From: Pseudomonas mangiferae | Lineage (GTDB): Bacteria > Pseudomonadota > Gammaproteobacteria > Pseudomonadales > Pseudomonadaceae | DNA: 64,000 bases | NCBI RefSeq assembly: GCF_007109405.1 | Contig: NZ_VJOY01000002.1 | Location: forward strand, 186,001-250,000 | Reading direction: 5' to 3' | In this document: in pieces, positions 46,579 through 58,373 of the stretch | Layout of the letters: each line of letters opens with the position of its first letter | Position numbering within the stretch: position 1 is the first letter of the stretch | The notes under the pieces: generated by a model | The model's input: the letters and a program-made list of their open reading frames with translations, nothing else | Told to the model about the DNA's origin: nothing | The model's database searches: none | Position numbers and translations under genes: made by a program

Positions 46579-47436
46579 TTAGACGAGGTCGCGGTGGCGA
46601 ACCTGGACATTCTTCAAATGGGGTTTCAAGGCCTCGCCCAGCCGCTCGGCGAGGTAGACCGAGCGATGATGGCCGCCGGTGCAGCCGATGGCGATGGTGA
46701 CATAGGCGCGGTTGCTGGCGGCGAAGCGCGGTAGCCACTTGTTCAGGTAGCCGAGGATGTCCTGGTACATCTCTTCCACCTCGGGCTGCGCCGCGAGGTA
46801 GGCGATCACCGGCGCGGTACGTCCCGAATGCTCGCGCAGGTCCGGTTTCCAGTATGGGTTCGGCAGGCAGCGCACGTCGAACACCGTATCGGCATCCACC
46901 GGAATGCCGCGCTTGAAACCGAAGGACTGGATCAGGAAGGCGGTACCCGGCTCCGGCTGTTCCAGCAGGCGCTGCTTGAGGATATCCCGCAACTGGTGAA
47001 GGTTGAGCCGGGCGGTGTCGATCTTCAGGTCGGCGAGATCGGCGATCAGCCCCAGCAGGGCCGCCTCGTCCTTGATCGCCTCCGCCAGGGAACGGTGTTC
47101 GTTGGTGAGGGGATGGCGACGGCGGGTTTCCGAGAAACGCTTGAGCAGGGTCTCTTCGTCCGCATCCAGGTAGAGCACGTCGCACTGGATATGACGGGCG
47201 CGGACCTCGGCCAGGATCTGCGGGAAACGCTCCAGTTGGCTGGGCAGGTTGCGGGCGTCGATGGAAACCGCCACCAGCGGCTGCGCCAGCTCGGTGTGCA
47301 GCAGGGTGCGCTCGGCGAGCTGGGGCAGCAGCCCGGCCGGCAGGTTGTCGATGCAATAGAAGCCGTTGTCCTCCAGGACATCGAGGGCGGTGCTCTTACC
47401 TGAGCCGGAGCGTCCGCTGACGATGATGAGGCGCAT
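46579..47436 (-). CDS. rapZ: RNase adapter / nucleotide-binding protein RapZ
   Basis: 285-residue protein with Walker [10 protein letters not shown] at the N-terminus and a C-terminal RNA-binding half including [11 protein letters not shown] and [11 protein letters not shown]. In E. coli RapZ delivers the sRNA GlmZ to RNase E to control glucosamine-6-phosphate synthase; in Pseudomonas its targets are less clear. It lies 2 nt after ptsN and 16 nt before ptsO, consistent with co-transcription in the rpoN cluster. Confidence 0.95.
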   Translation of the reverse strand: MRLIIVSGRSGSGKSTALDVLEDNGFYCIDNLPAGLLPQLAERTLLHTELAQPLVAVSIDARNLPSQLERFPQILAEVRARHIQCDVLYLDADEETLLKRFSETRRRHPLTNEHRSLAEAIKDEAALLGLIADLADLKIDTARLNLHQLRDILKQRLLEQPEPGTAFLIQSFGFKRGIPVDADTVFDVRCLPNPYWKPDLREHSGRTAPVIAYLAAQPEVEEMYQDILGYLNKWLPRFAASNRAYVTIAIGCTGGHHRSVYLAERLGEALKPHLKNVQVRHRDLV

Positions 47437-47438
47437 GG

Positions 47439-47903
47439 CTATCGTCCGTTCTGGGCGTCCACGACGACGGCGTACAACGCGTCGTTGTCCGGCGCCTGGC
47501 GCAGGCGCTCGCGAACGTCGCCACGGTCGAGCATGCTGGCGATCTGGCGGAGCAGCTCGAGGTGCTCGTCGGTAGCAGCCTGAGGCACCAGCAGCACGAA
47601 CAGCAGGTCAACCGGCGCACCGTCGATGGCGTCGAAATCCACGGGCGCTTCGAGCCGCAGCACGGCGCTGATGGGCGAAGCGCACCCGGCGAGACGGCAG
47701 TGGGGAATGGCGATACCGTTACCGAAACCGGTGGAGCCGAGTTTCTCCCGGGCGATGAGATTCTCGAAGAGGGTCTGGGCGTCGAGGTCGGGAAGCTCGC
47801 GAGCGATCAGCTGAGCGATCTGTTCGAGGACGCGTTTCTTGCTGCCACCCGGCACGTTCACCAGGGAACGGCCGGGGGTCAGGATTTGCTCGAGTCGGAT
47901 CAT
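47439..47903 (-). CDS. ptsN: Nitrogen regulatory EIIA protein PtsN
   Basis: 154-residue EIIA-Ntr with phospho-acceptor H68 in [13 protein letters not shown]. Its phosphorylation state links nitrogen/carbon status to potassium transport, PHA accumulation and sigma-54-dependent control in pseudomonads. Start, length and neighbours (hpf upstream, rapZ downstream) are standard. The gap to hpf is 16 nt. Confidence 0.96.
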   Translation of the reverse strand: MIRLEQILTPGRSLVNVPGGSKKRVLEQIAQLIARELPDLDAQTLFENLIAREKLGSTGFGNGIAIPHCRLAGCASPISAVLRLEAPVDFDAIDGAPVDLLFVLLVPQAATDEHLELLRQIASMLDRGDVRERLRQAPDNDALYAVVVDAQNGR

Positions 47904-47919
47904 AGAAGGAGGGGGGTGA

Positions 47920-48228
47920 TCAGCGGGCGGTTGCGCCCTGCTGGCGGTTAATCTGCTTCTCCTTGTGCTTGATCAGCTGTCGATCGAGCTTGTCGGTGAG
48001 CAGGTCGATGGCGGCGTACATGTCTTCGTGCTCCGCATTGGCCACCACCTCGCCGCCGGCGACGTGGAGCGTGGCTTCGATCTTCTGTTTCAGCTTCTCG
48101 ACCTCCATGATCACCTGAACGTTGGTGATCCGGTCGAAGTGGCGCTCCAGTCGGCCGAGTTTTTCGACGACGTAGTCGCGCAGGGCGTCGGTCACATCCA
48201 GTTGGTGTCCACTGATGTTGACTTGCAT
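47920..48228 (-). CDS. hpf: Ribosome hibernation promoting factor (short form)
   Basis: 102-residue HPF/YhbH protein with QVNISGHQLDVTDALRDYVVEKLGRLERHF at the N-terminus and HEDMYAAIDLLTDKLDRQLIKHKEK near the C-terminus. It binds the 30S decoding region and promotes 100S dimer formation in stationary phase. The start at 48228 follows AAGGAG. It sits between rpoN and ptsN in the usual order. The 102-residue length is the short, single-domain type. Confidence 0.96.
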   Translation of the reverse strand: MQVNISGHQLDVTDALRDYVVEKLGRLERHFDRITNVQVIMEVEKLKQKIEATLHVAGGEVVANAEHEDMYAAIDLLTDKLDRQLIKHKEKQINRQQGATAR

Positions 48229-48296
48229 ACCGCTTTCTCCTTGTTGCCCGTGTAAGAGAGACAGGCTGGGCGACCTGTCACCGGAACACTGGTGCG

Positions 48297-49793
48297 TCAC
48301 ATCAGTCGCTTGCGTTCGCTGGAGGGCGCGATTCCCAGGGATTCCCGGTACTTGGCGACAGTGCGACGGGCTACTTGAATGCCTTGTGCTTCCAGTAAAC
48401 CAGCGATCTTGCTGTCACTCAACGGCTTTTTCGGATTTTCCGCGGCCACCAGTTTCTTGATGATCGCGCGGATCGCGGTGGACGAGCATTCCCCGCCTTC
48501 CGCCGTGCTGACGTGGCTGGAGAAGAAGTATTTCAGCTCGTAAATGCCCCGCGGGGTGTGCATGTACTTCTGCGTGGTCACCCGGGAAATGGTGGATTCG
48601 TGCATGCCCACCGCCTCGGCGATGTCGTGCAGCACCAAGGGCTTCATGGCCTCGTCGCCGTACTCCAGGAACCCCCGCTGGTGCTCGACGATCTGGGTCG
48701 CCACCTTCATCAGGGTCTCGTTGCGGCTCTGCAGGCTCTTGATGAACCAGCGGGCTTCCTGCAACTGGTTGCGCATGAAGGTGTTGTCGGCGCTGGAATC
48801 GGCGCGTTTGACGAAGCCGGCATAGTGGGGATTGACCCGCAGGCGCGGCATCGACTCCTGGTTCAGCTCCACCAGCCAGCGCTCGTTGTGCTTGCGCACG
48901 ATGACGTCGGGCACCACGTATTCCGGCTCGCTGGACTCGATCTGCGAGCCCGGGCGGGGGTTGAGGCTCTGGATCAGTTCGATGATCTGCCGCAGTTCCT
49001 CTTCCTTCAGGCGCATGCGGCGGATCAGCTGCGCGTAGTCGCGGCTGCCGAGCACGTCCAGGTAGTCGCTGACCAGCCGCTGCGCATCGCTCAGCCAGGG
49101 CGTGTCGGCCGGCAACTGGCGCAGTTGCAGCAACAGGCACTCGCGCAGGTCGCGGGCGGCCACGCCGGCCGGCTCGAACTGCTGGAGGCGGTGCAGCACG
49201 GCCTCCACTTCGTCCAGCTCGATGTCAAGCTCCGGGTCGAAGCCCTCGGTGATCTCTTCCAGGCTTTCTTCCAGATAGCCCTGGTTGTTGATGCAGTCGA
49301 TCAGGGTGACGGCGATCAGCCGGTCGGTGTCGGACATGGGCGCCAGGTTGAGCTGCCACAGCAGATGGCTCTGCAGGCTCTCGCCGGCGGACGTGCGGGA
49401 CGTGAAGTCCCACTCGTCGTCATCGTTGCTGGGCAGGCTGCTGGCGCTGGTCTGGTAGACGTCTTCCCAGGCAGTGTCCACCGGCAACTCGCTGGGGATG
49501 CGGTCGTGCCATTCGCCGTCTTCCAGGCTGTCAGCATTGGCGGTGGTTTCGGTGAAGGTGTCCTGGGTGGGCGTGTTGCTGACGGACGCGGCCTCTTCCT
49601 TGTCGGCCATGGGGTCGGACGTGTCGAAGTCGTCGCCTTCTTCCTGGCGCTCCAGCATGGGGTTGGATTCGAGCGCCTCCTGGATTTCCTGCTGCAGGTC
49701 CAGGGTCGAGAGTTGAAGGAGGCGGATGGCCTGTTGCAGCTGCGGGGTCATCGTCAGCTGCTGGCCCATCTTGAGGACTAGCGATGGTTTCAT
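48297..49793 (-). CDS. rpoN: RNA polymerase sigma-54 factor
   Basis: 498-residue sigma-54. Region [30 protein letters not shown], binds activators. An acidic region II follows (about residues 50-130), then the core-binding part. The RpoN box [10 protein letters not shown] is near the C-terminus and recognises the -24 promoter element. It governs nitrogen assimilation, flagella, pili and more in Pseudomonas. Hpf and the nitrogen PTS genes follow. A 146-nt gap to lptB upstream suggests an own promoter. Confidence 0.98.
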   Translation of the reverse strand: MKPSLVLKMGQQLTMTPQLQQAIRLLQLSTLDLQQEIQEALESNPMLERQEEGDDFDTSDPMADKEEAASVSNTPTQDTFTETTANADSLEDGEWHDRIPSELPVDTAWEDVYQTSASSLPSNDDDEWDFTSRTSAGESLQSHLLWQLNLAPMSDTDRLIAVTLIDCINNQGYLEESLEEITEGFDPELDIELDEVEAVLHRLQQFEPAGVAARDLRECLLLQLRQLPADTPWLSDAQRLVSDYLDVLGSRDYAQLIRRMRLKEEELRQIIELIQSLNPRPGSQIESSEPEYVVPDVIVRKHNERWLVELNQESMPRLRVNPHYAGFVKRADSSADNTFMRNQLQEARWFIKSLQSRNETLMKVATQIVEHQRGFLEYGDEAMKPLVLHDIAEAVGMHESTISRVTTQKYMHTPRGIYELKYFFSSHVSTAEGGECSSTAIRAIIKKLVAAENPKKPLSDSKIAGLLEAQGIQVARRTVAKYRESLGIAPSSERKRLM

Positions 49794-49939
49794 GGCAGAG
49801 GGCTACGCACCTAGATTCGCCGGCGCAGATGCGCCATTCCACAACAGGGCGCCGAGGCGCCGCCAGGAAGCAAATTACATGCCTGAATTTGGCCTATTTT
49901 TCCGGTCGGCGCAACTCTTGACAGCCCTGGAACGGCGTT

Positions 49940-50665
49940 TTAGAGGCGGAACTCGTGACCCAGGTAGACTTCCTTCACCAGCTGATTGGCGAGGATTGCA
50001 TCGGAATCGCCTTCGGCAATGAGCTTACCGTCGCTGACGATATAGGCGGTCTCGCAGATGTCCAAGGTTTCGCGGACGTTGTGATCGGTGATCAACACGC
50101 CGATTCCCTTTTCCTTGAGGTGATGGATGATCTGCTTGATGTCCCCCACCGAGATGGGGTCGACGCCGGCGAAGGGTTCATCCAGCAGGATGAACTTCGG
50201 TGAGGTGGCCAGGGCCCGGGCGATCTCGACGCGCCGGCGCTCGCCGCCGGACAGGCTCATGCCCAGGTTGTCGCGGATGTGGCTGATATGGAATTCCTGC
50301 AGCAGGGCTTCCAGTTCCTTGCTGCGCGCGGCGCGGTCCAGGTCCTGGCGGGTCTCGAGGATCGCCATGATGTTGTCGGCGACGCTGAGCTTGCGGAAGA
50401 TCGAGGCTTCCTGTGGCAGGTAGCCGATACCGGCCCGGGCACGACCGTGCATGGGCTGGTAGCTGACGTCCAGGTCGTCGATCAGCACACGGCCCTGGTC
50501 GGCCCGTACCAGGCCGACGATCATGTAGAAACAGGTGGTCTTGCCGGCCCCGTTGGGGCCGAGCAGCCCGACGATCTGCCCGCTCTCGATGGAGAGGCTG
50601 ACGTCGCGGACCACCTGGCGGCCCTTGTAACTCTTGGCCAGGTGCTGGGCTTTAAGAGTCGCCAT
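49940..50665 (-). CDS. lptB: LPS export ABC transporter ATP-binding protein LptB
   Basis: 241-residue ATPase powering LPS extraction by LptFG. Walker A is GPNGAGKTT, the signature LSGGERRR, Walker [14 protein letters not shown] and the switch histidine ITDHNVRE. It starts one base inside the lptA stop (TAATG). It works with LptA and LptC encoded immediately upstream. Length and motifs are standard. Confidence 0.97.
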   Translation of the reverse strand: MATLKAQHLAKSYKGRQVVRDVSLSIESGQIVGLLGPNGAGKTTCFYMIVGLVRADQGRVLIDDLDVSYQPMHGRARAGIGYLPQEASIFRKLSVADNIMAILETRQDLDRAARSKELEALLQEFHISHIRDNLGMSLSGGERRRVEIARALATSPKFILLDEPFAGVDPISVGDIKQIIHHLKEKGIGVLITDHNVRETLDICETAYIVSDGKLIAEGDSDAILANQLVKEVYLGHEFRL

Positions 50666-51216
50666 TACGGGGCCGCGCCTTCTTTTTTCTTCGGCTGGAT
50701 GACCATGTCGATGCGCGGCCGCGGCGTGGTCACGTTGGTGCCCTTGGCGCGGCCGGCGTTGACGATCTGGCGCTTGGTGTCATAGACGATCTTCTCGCCT
50801 TCGAAGGTGTTGCCTTCCTGGATCACCTTGGCCTGGTCGATCAGCACGATGCGGTCGTTGTTGGCGAAGTACTGGATGGTCAGGCCGTAGGCCTTGACGA
50901 TGTCCTTGTCCGGGGCCGGCCTCTGCTCGTAGTAGGCGGGCTTGCCCTGGGAGGTGAAGGTCTCGATCTCGCCGTTGGCGTTACGGGTGATGGTCACGGT
51001 GTTGCCGGTGATCTTCATGGTGCCCTGGGTGATCACCACGCCGCCGTGGTAGACCGCCACGCCTTGCTTGTCGTCGAGTTCGGCGCTGTCGGCCTGGATG
51101 CGGATCGGCTGATCGCGGTCGGTGGGCAGGGCCCAGGCGCCATGGCTGCCGAGCGCACCGCCCAGGCCGATCAGCAGGGACAGGGTCCGGACGGAAGAAA
51201 AGTTAACGAACCTCAT
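50665..51216 (-). CDS. lptA: LPS transport periplasmic bridge protein LptA (LptH)
   Basis: 183-residue periplasmic protein with a signal peptide ending around SHGAWA. The OstA-like domain starts [26 protein letters not shown], and LptA forms the beta-jellyroll bridge that carries LPS across the periplasm. In P. aeruginosa the orthologue is called LptH. It overlaps lptC by 14 bp and lptB by 1 bp, so the three are tightly coupled. Confidence 0.95.
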   Translation of the reverse strand: MRFVNFSSVRTLSLLIGLGGALGSHGAWALPTDRDQPIRIQADSAELDDKQGVAVYHGGVVITQGTMKITGNTVTITRNANGEIETFTSQGKPAYYEQRPAPDKDIVKAYGLTIQYFANNDRIVLIDQAKVIQEGNTFEGEKIVYDTKRQIVNAGRAKGTNVTTPRPRIDMVIQPKKKEGAAP

Positions 51217-51775
51217 GCTGGCCTCTTACGTTGGACAGCAGGTGCATCCGGCTGTCGTTCAAGTACGCTTTCATTCCTGTCGCCGTGGTGACCCCATTGG
51301 CGGCCTCGATTCTAACGTCTTGCTCGGTCTGAGCATATTGCCGGTCCGGGAAGACCGTGAGGCGCGAGGTGGTCAGGACGACGGGACGTTCCTTGGCATC
51401 GGTGCGGGCGACCCGCACGTTGTCGATCAATTCGACCTGCTCGCCTTTCGGCCCCACTTCGCCCCGGTCGCTCTGCACGTGCCAGGGGTACTCGGTGCCG
51501 CGGTACATCTGCAGGTCCGGCTTGGTCAGCAGGGTGACGTCGCTGGCCTGCACATGGTCGAGCTTGTCGCTGGTCATCTCGTAGCGCATAGCGCCGTCGG
51601 GCATGTACTCCACGCTGCGGCCGTTGATGACGTAATAGTCGATGGCATTGGGATCGGCCGCCACCGGGGTGGCGTCGTCCATGAAGCTCTCGGGCCGGAT
51701 GTTCCAGTAGCCGAGGGCGATCAGCAGCGCGGCGATCGGCAGCAGGATCAGGGCGAGGCGCAGGTTCTTCGGCAT
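51203..51775 (-). CDS. lptC: LPS export protein LptC
   Basis: 190-residue bitopic protein with an N-terminal membrane helix (LALILLPIAALLIALGYW) and a periplasmic LptA-like jellyroll (YMPDGAMRYEMTSDKLDHV). It receives LPS from LptBFG and passes it to LptA. It overlaps lptA by 14 bp. It is separated by 9 nt from kdsC upstream, within the kdsD-kdsC-lptC-lptA-lptB operon. Confidence 0.94.
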   Translation of the reverse strand: MPKNLRLALILLPIAALLIALGYWNIRPESFMDDATPVAADPNAIDYYVINGRSVEYMPDGAMRYEMTSDKLDHVQASDVTLLTKPDLQMYRGTEYPWHVQSDRGEVGPKGEQVELIDNVRVARTDAKERPVVLTTSRLTVFPDRQYAQTEQDVRIEAANGVTTATGMKAYLNDSRMHLLSNVRGQHEVR

Positions 51776-51784
51776 GGGAAAAGC

Positions 51785-52312
51785 CTATAGATAGGCGGCC
51801 TGGGCCGCGTCGAGGGTGCCTTGGCCACGCATGATCAGTTCGCAGAACTCCCGGGCGGCGCCTTCGCCGCCGCGGGCCCGGGTTACCCCGTGGGCATGCT
51901 CGCGGACGAAGGCGTCGGCGCTGGCCACCGCCATGCCCAGGCCCACCCGGCGGATCACCGGCAGGTCGGGCAGGTCGTCGCCCAGGTAGGCCACCTGGTG
52001 CAATTCGAGTCCCAGTTGGCCGCGCAGTTCGTCGAGGACCGCCATTTTGTCTTCGCGACCCTGATAAAGGTGGCGGATGCCCAGGTTGCGCGCGCGGCGT
52101 TCCACCACCGGCGTCTGCCGCCCGCTGATAATGGCGGTGTCGACGCCGCTGGCGATGAGCATCTTGATGCCGTGGCCGTCCAGGGTATTGAAGGTCTTGA
52201 ATTCGCTGCCGTCGACCAGGAAATACAGGCGTCCGTCGGTGAGCACGCCATCGACGTCGAAGATCGCCAGGCGGATGGCCTGGGCACGCTGCAGCAGGCT
52301 GGCGTCGTTCAT
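51785..52312 (-). CDS. kdsC: Kdo-8-phosphate phosphatase KdsC
   Basis: 175-residue HAD-family phosphatase without a large cap, as expected for KdsC. The catalytic DxD motif is in IFDVDGVLTDG, the threonine/serine motif in AIISGR and the acidic motif in YLGDDLPDL. It releases Kdo from Kdo-8-phosphate for LPS inner core synthesis. It overlaps the kdsD stop by one base, so translation is coupled. Confidence 0.96.
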   Translation of the reverse strand: MNDASLLQRAQAIRLAIFDVDGVLTDGRLYFLVDGSEFKTFNTLDGHGIKMLIASGVDTAIISGRQTPVVERRARNLGIRHLYQGREDKMAVLDELRGQLGLELHQVAYLGDDLPDLPVIRRVGLGMAVASADAFVREHAHGVTRARGGEGAAREFCELIMRGQGTLDAAQAAYL

Positions 52313-53286
52313 CAGATCACTCCGGCGCGGGTCAGGTCATGGATGTGTAGGGCGCCGATCGGTCGGTTGTCCGCGTCCACCACCACCAGGGCGCTGATCT
52401 TGTGGTCGTCCATGATCTTCAGCGCCTCCGCGGCGAGCATATCGGCCAGGGCGGTCTTGCCGTGGCGGGTCATCACATCGTCGATGCTGGCGTTGCGCAC
52501 GTCGATGCCGCGGTCCAGGGTCCGGCGCAGGTCGCCGTCGGTGAAGATCCCGGCCAGGGTGCCATCGTTCTCCACTACCACGGTCATGCCCAGGCCTTTG
52601 CGGGTCATTTCCAGCAGGGCGTCCTTGAGCGGCGTGCCGCGGGTCACCTGAGGCAGCTCGCCGCCGCGGTGCATGATGTTCTCCACCTTCAGCAGCAGGC
52701 GCCGGCCGAGGGCACCGCCCGGGTGGGAAAAGGCGAAATCCTCGGCGGTGAAGCCACGCTCCTCCAGCAGAGCGATGGCCAGGGCGTCGCCCAGTACCAG
52801 GGATGCCGTGGTGGAGGAGGTGGGCGCCAGGTTCAGCGGGCAGGCTTCCTGGGCGACCCGGGCGTCCAGGTTGACCTCGGCGGCGCGAGCCAGGGGCGAG
52901 TCGGGGTTGCCGGTCATGCTGATGAGGGTAATGCCCATGCGCTTGATCAGCGGCAGCAGGGTGACGATTTCGGCGGTGGAGCCGGAGTTGGACAGAGCCA
53001 GCACCACGTCCTCCCGGGTGATCATGCCCATGTCGCCGTGGCTGGCCTCGGCCGGGTGGACGAAGAACGCCGGCGTGCCGGTGCTGGCGAGGGTGGCGGC
53101 GATCTTGTTGCCGATGTGGCCGGACTTGCCCATGCCCACCACGACCACGCGGCCTTTGCTCGCCAGGATCAGCTGGCAGGCCCGTTCGAAGTCGTCGCCG
53201 ATCCGCTCCAGCAGTGCCTCGATGGCCTCGATTTCCAGGCGTATGGTGCGGCGGGCGGACTCGAGGGGGTGGCAGGTCGACGTCAT
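52312..53286 (-). CDS. kdsD: Arabinose-5-phosphate isomerase KdsD
   Basis: 324-residue isomerase making arabinose-5-phosphate from ribulose-5-phosphate for Kdo synthesis. The SIS domain has GMGKSGHIGNKIAATLASTGTPAF, with SNSGSTAE contacting the sugar phosphate. Two CBS domains follow (residues about 205-324). It is first in the kdsD-kdsC-lptCAB series and divergent from the mla operon. Confidence 0.96.
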   Translation of the reverse strand: MTSTCHPLESARRTIRLEIEAIEALLERIGDDFERACQLILASKGRVVVVGMGKSGHIGNKIAATLASTGTPAFFVHPAEASHGDMGMITREDVVLALSNSGSTAEIVTLLPLIKRMGITLISMTGNPDSPLARAAEVNLDARVAQEACPLNLAPTSSTTASLVLGDALAIALLEERGFTAEDFAFSHPGGALGRRLLLKVENIMHRGGELPQVTRGTPLKDALLEMTRKGLGMTVVVENDGTLAGIFTDGDLRRTLDRGIDVRNASIDDVMTRHGKTALADMLAAEALKIMDDHKISALVVVDADNRPIGALHIHDLTRAGVI

Positions 53287-53410
53287 GGCAAGGGCGGTCG
53301 CTGGGATGAAAAGGCGGGGATTATAGCCAGAAAGCGATCAAGGCTCACCCATCCACTCTGTGAGCCGCGGCGCAAAGCTGTCACGGCGCTGAACGAACGC
53401 AGGGGCAACC

Positions 53411-53440
53411 TTGGGAGGCACGAGCGGTCGATGCTATATT
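53411..53440 (+). promoter_or_regulatory. Candidate sigma-70 promoter for the mla operon
   Basis: TTGGGA at 53411-53416 and TATATT at 53435-53440 are separated by 18 nt, about 90 nt before the mlaF start. It is the most promoter-like sequence in the 246-nt divergent region with kdsD. Confidence 0.4.
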
Positions 53441-53532
53441 GCGCGCCCCGTTCGGCCCGCCCCGGTTCGTTGCAGGTGTCCCCATCTCCGGGTGCGTCGT
53501 CTGCCGGGAATGGATGCATGCAAGGAGTTCTG

Positions 53533-54348
53533 ATGAGCGCCGAAAACGGCTACGCGGTCGAGCTGAAGGGGGTCACCTTCAAGCGCGGCGCGCGAAGCAT
53601 CTACAACGATGTCGATATTCGCATTCCCCGTGGCAAGGTGACCGGCATCATGGGGCCTTCCGGCTCCGGCAAGACCACCTTGCTGCGCCTGATCGCCGCC
53701 CAGCTCAAGCCCGATCGCGGCGAGGTGTGGGTGAACGGCCGCAACCTGCCGACCCTGTCCCGTCCCGACCTGTTCGACATGCGCAAGGAATTCGGTGTGC
53801 TGTTCCAGAGCGGTGCGCTGTTCACCGACTTGGACGTGTTCGAGAACGTCGCCTTCCCCCTGCGGGTGCATACCAAGCTGCCCGAGGAAATGATCCGCGA
53901 CATCGTCCTGATGAAGCTGGAGGCGGTCGGCCTGCGCGGTGCCATCGAGTTGATGCCGGACGAGCTGTCCGGCGGCATGAAGCGTCGGGTGGCGCTGGCC
54001 CGGGCCATCGCCCTGGACCCGCAGATCCTCATGTACGACGAACCCTTCGTGGGCCAGGACCCCATTTCCATGGGCATGCTGGTGCGCCTGATCCGCCTGC
54101 TCAACGATGCCCTGGGCATCACCAGCATCGTGGTCTCCCATGACCTCGCCGAGACCGCCAGCATCGCTGACTACCTCTATGTGGTGGGTGATGCCCAGGT
54201 GCTCGGCCAGGGGACGCCGGCCGAGCTGATGGAGTCGGACAACCCGCGTATCCGGCAATTCATGAAAGGCATCCCGGACGGCCCGGTCCCGTTCCACTAT
54301 CCCGCGCCCGATTACCGCGCCGACCTGCTGGGGAGCGCTGATGCGTAA
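53533..54348 (+). CDS. mlaF: Phospholipid ABC transporter ATP-binding protein MlaF
   Basis: 271-residue ATPase of the Mla system that maintains outer-membrane lipid asymmetry. Walker [10 protein letters not shown], the signature LSGGMKRR and Walker [14 protein letters not shown] are present. AAGGAG five bases before 53533 decides that start over an ATG at 53518. In Pseudomonas these genes are also called ttg2A-E and influence solvent and antibiotic tolerance. It overlaps mlaE by 8 bp. Confidence 0.96.
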   Translation: MSAENGYAVELKGVTFKRGARSIYNDVDIRIPRGKVTGIMGPSGSGKTTLLRLIAAQLKPDRGEVWVNGRNLPTLSRPDLFDMRKEFGVLFQSGALFTDLDVFENVAFPLRVHTKLPEEMIRDIVLMKLEAVGLRGAIELMPDELSGGMKRRVALARAIALDPQILMYDEPFVGQDPISMGMLVRLIRLLNDALGITSIVVSHDLAETASIADYLYVVGDAQVLGQGTPAELMESDNPRIRQFMKGIPDGPVPFHYPAPDYRADLLGSADA

Positions 54349-55138
54349 CCGAACTCTACTGGAACGCATCCGCCTGCTGGGCGCCGCCGGCATCGCCGTG
54401 GTGGGGGCCCTGGGCCGCTCGACGATCTTCCTGCTGCGGGCCCTGTTCGGCCGCGGGTCCCTGGGCAACGGTACCCAACTGCTGGTGCGCCAGCTGTACG
54501 CAGTGGGTGTGCTGTCCCTGCCGATCATCCTGGTGTCCGGCGTGTTCATCGGCATGGTCCTGTCGCTGCAGGGCTACAGCATCCTCAACAAGTACGGCTC
54601 GGAGCAGGCGGTGGGGCAGATGGTGGCCCTCACGCTGCTGCGGGAGCTGGGCCCGGTGGTGACCGCGCTGCTGTTCGCCGGCCGTGCCGGTTCCGCGCTG
54701 ACCGCCGAGATCGGCAACATGAAGTCCACCGAGCAGCTCTCCAGCCTGGAGATGATCGGCGTGGACCCGCTGAAATACATCGTCGCGCCGCGCCTGTGGG
54801 CCGGCTTCATTTCCCTGCCGATGCTGGCCACCCTGTTCAGCGTGGTGGGCATCTGGGGCGGGGCGATGGTGGCGGTGGACTGGCTGGGTGTCTACGAAGG
54901 CTCGTTCTGGTCGAACATGCAGAACAGCGTGGAATTCGGCAACGACGTGCTCAACGGCGTGATCAAGAGCGTGGTGTTCGCCTTCGTGGTGACCTGGATC
55001 GCCGTGTTCCAGGGCTACGATTGCGACCCCACCTCCGAAGGCATCAGCCGCGCCACTACCCGCACCGTAGTCTATGCCTCCCTGGCCGTCCTCGGCCTCG
55101 ACTTCATCCTCACCGCCCTGATGTTTGGAGACTTCTGA
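54341..55138 (+). CDS. mlaE: Phospholipid ABC transporter permease MlaE
   Basis: 265-residue MlaE/YrbE permease with about five helices. The [33 protein letters not shown] coupling region is strongly conserved. It forms the membrane core with MlaF, MlaD and MlaB. It overlaps mlaF by 8 bp and mlaD by one base (TGATG). Confidence 0.96.
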   Translation: MRNRTLLERIRLLGAAGIAVVGALGRSTIFLLRALFGRGSLGNGTQLLVRQLYAVGVLSLPIILVSGVFIGMVLSLQGYSILNKYGSEQAVGQMVALTLLRELGPVVTALLFAGRAGSALTAEIGNMKSTEQLSSLEMIGVDPLKYIVAPRLWAGFISLPMLATLFSVVGIWGGAMVAVDWLGVYEGSFWSNMQNSVEFGNDVLNGVIKSVVFAFVVTWIAVFQGYDCDPTSEGISRATTRTVVYASLAVLGLDFILTALMFGDF

Positions 55139-55605
55139 TGCAAACCCGCACCCTGGAAATCGGTGTCGGCCTGTTCCTCCTGGCCGGCCTGCTGGCCTTG
55201 CTGCTGCTGGCCCTGCGCGTCAGCGGGCTGTCCGTCAGCGGCAACACCGAGACTTACAAGCTGTACGCCAATTTCGACAATATCGCCGGCCTCACGGTCA
55301 GAGCCAAGGTGACCATGGCCGGCGTGACCATCGGCAAGGTCACCGCCATCGACCTGGACCGCGACCGCTACACCGGTCGGGTCACCATGGAGCTGGAGAA
55401 GAAGGTGGACAACCTGCCGGTCGATTCCACCGCATCGATCCTCACCGCCGGGCTGCTGGGCGAGAAGTACATCGGCATCAGCGTGGGGGGCGACGAAGAG
55501 CTGTTGAAGGACCGCGGCACCATCCGCGACACCCAGTCGTCGCTGGTGCTGGAAGACCTGATCGGCAAGTTCCTGCTCAACTCGGTAAGCAAGGATTCCA
55601 AATGA
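55138..55605 (+). CDS. mlaD: MCE-domain lipid-binding protein MlaD
   Basis: 155-residue protein with one N-terminal helix (GVGLFLLAGLLALLLLAL) and one periplasmic MCE domain (YANFDNIAGLTVRAKVTMAGVTIGKV, LLGEKYIGI). Six copies form a ring that tunnels phospholipids between MlaC and MlaFE. The start overlaps the mlaE stop. The length is that of short MlaD proteins. Confidence 0.96.
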   Translation: MQTRTLEIGVGLFLLAGLLALLLLALRVSGLSVSGNTETYKLYANFDNIAGLTVRAKVTMAGVTIGKVTAIDLDRDRYTGRVTMELEKKVDNLPVDSTASILTAGLLGEKYIGISVGGDEELLKDRGTIRDTQSSLVLEDLIGKFLLNSVSKDSK

Positions 55606-55616
55606 GGAGATTCGCC

Positions 55617-56264
55617 ATGATCGATACCCTGCGTCGCGGCCTGCTGGTGCTGCTGGCCCTCCTGCCGCTCGTCGCCACCGCGGCCCAAACGCCCCAGCAG
55701 GTGGTGCAGGACACCACTGACCGGCTGCTGGCCGACATCCAGGCCAATCGCGACAAATACCGCAGCGATGCCGATGCCTTCTACAACGCCCTCAACGGCA
55801 TCCTCGGCCCGGTGGTGGACGCCGAAGGCATCGCCAAGGGCGTGATGACCGTGAAGTACAGCCGCCAGGCTACCCCGGAGCAGATCAAGCGCTTCGAGGA
55901 AGAGTTCAAGCGCAGCCTGATGCAGTTCTATGGCAACGCCCTGCTGGAGTACGACAACCAGAGCATTCGCGTGCTGCCGAGCGCCGGCAAGCAGGACCCG
56001 GAACGGGCCAGCGTGAACATGGAAGTGAAGGACAAGAAGGGCACGGTATACCCGGTGTCCTACACCCTGGTGAACCAGGGCGGCGCCTGGAAAGTGCGTA
56101 ACGTCATCATCAATGGCATCAACATCGGCAAGCTGTTCCGCGACCAGTTCGCCGACGCCATGCAGAAGAACGGCAACGACCTGGAAAAAACCATCGCCGG
56201 CTGGTCAAGCGTGGTGGCCAAGGCCAAGGAAACCGCCACCGCCGAGCAGGCCGGCGCGAAATGA
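55617..56264 (+). CDS. mlaC: Periplasmic phospholipid shuttle MlaC
   Basis: 215-residue soluble periplasmic lipid carrier with a signal peptide ending near VATAA. The Tol_Tol_Ttg2 fold includes LNGILGPVVDAEGIAKGVM and WKVRNVIINGINIGKLFRDQF. GAGGAG six bases before 55617 supports that start. An in-frame ATG at 55602 overlaps the mlaD stop and would add five residues. The stop overlaps mlaB (ATGA). Confidence 0.95.
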   Translation: MIDTLRRGLLVLLALLPLVATAAQTPQQVVQDTTDRLLADIQANRDKYRSDADAFYNALNGILGPVVDAEGIAKGVMTVKYSRQATPEQIKRFEEEFKRSLMQFYGNALLEYDNQSIRVLPSAGKQDPERASVNMEVKDKKGTVYPVSYTLVNQGGAWKVRNVIINGINIGKLFRDQFADAMQKNGNDLEKTIAGWSSVVAKAKETATAEQAGAK

Positions 56265-56566
56265 GCGACGCCAGCCTGAGCGCCGACGGCGCGCGCCTGC
56301 TGCTGCGCGGCGTGCTCGACTACCGCAGCGGCCCGCAGTTGCGGGAAGCTGGCGGCGAGGCGATCCGTGGCGCCAGTGCTTCGGCGCTGGTGCTGGATTG
56401 CAGCGGCGTGGAGAAATCCAGCAGCGTGGGCCTGTCCCTGCTGCTGGCCTTCATGCGCGACGCCGCCCGGGCTGGCAAATCCCTGACCATCCAGGCGCTC
56501 CCCGAGGAGATGCAGGTGATCGCCCAGGTCTCCGGCCTCACCGGGCTGTTGCCGCTCCAGGCCTGA
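56261..56566 (+). CDS. mlaB: STAS-domain protein MlaB
   Basis: 101-residue cytoplasmic STAS protein with LVLDCSGVEKSSSVGLSLLLAFMRDA, the phospho-site-like helix region of the fold. It binds MlaF and is needed for stable, active MlaFEDB complex. It is coupled to mlaC by a 4-bp overlap and ends the mla operon proper. Confidence 0.93.
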   Translation: MSDASLSADGARLLLRGVLDYRSGPQLREAGGEAIRGASASALVLDCSGVEKSSSVGLSLLLAFMRDAARAGKSLTIQALPEEMQVIAQVSGLTGLLPLQA

Positions 56567-56598
56567 GTGTCCGGCGGGGGTCCCTCCGTCCGCCGGGG

Positions 56599-56627
56599 TT
56601 CGCAGGCTAGGGGCTTTTTTGTATGAT
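56599..56627 (+). promoter_or_regulatory. Candidate sigma-70 promoter for ibaG-murA
   Basis: TTCGCA (56599-56604), a 17-nt spacer and TATGAT (56622-56627) lie about 135 nt before ibaG, just after a T-run. The -10 is close to consensus. It would allow murA expression apart from the mla genes. Confidence 0.4.
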
Positions 56628-56760
56628 GTCGGCCCCGCGAGCCCCAGGGGCTCCTCCCGAACAACCCCGCTCCGAGTCAACCCGCCGCCTGGTCGCCGCC
56701 TTTTCACGTGCCGGCCGCGGCCACGGAGCGACAGGCGACGCTATTCCCGCGAGGTCGAGC

Positions 56761-58330
<1,570 letters not shown>

Positions 58331-58373
58331 CCCGCTGGCCGCGGCGGCCCGTCCGCCCTAAGGATTCCCGTTC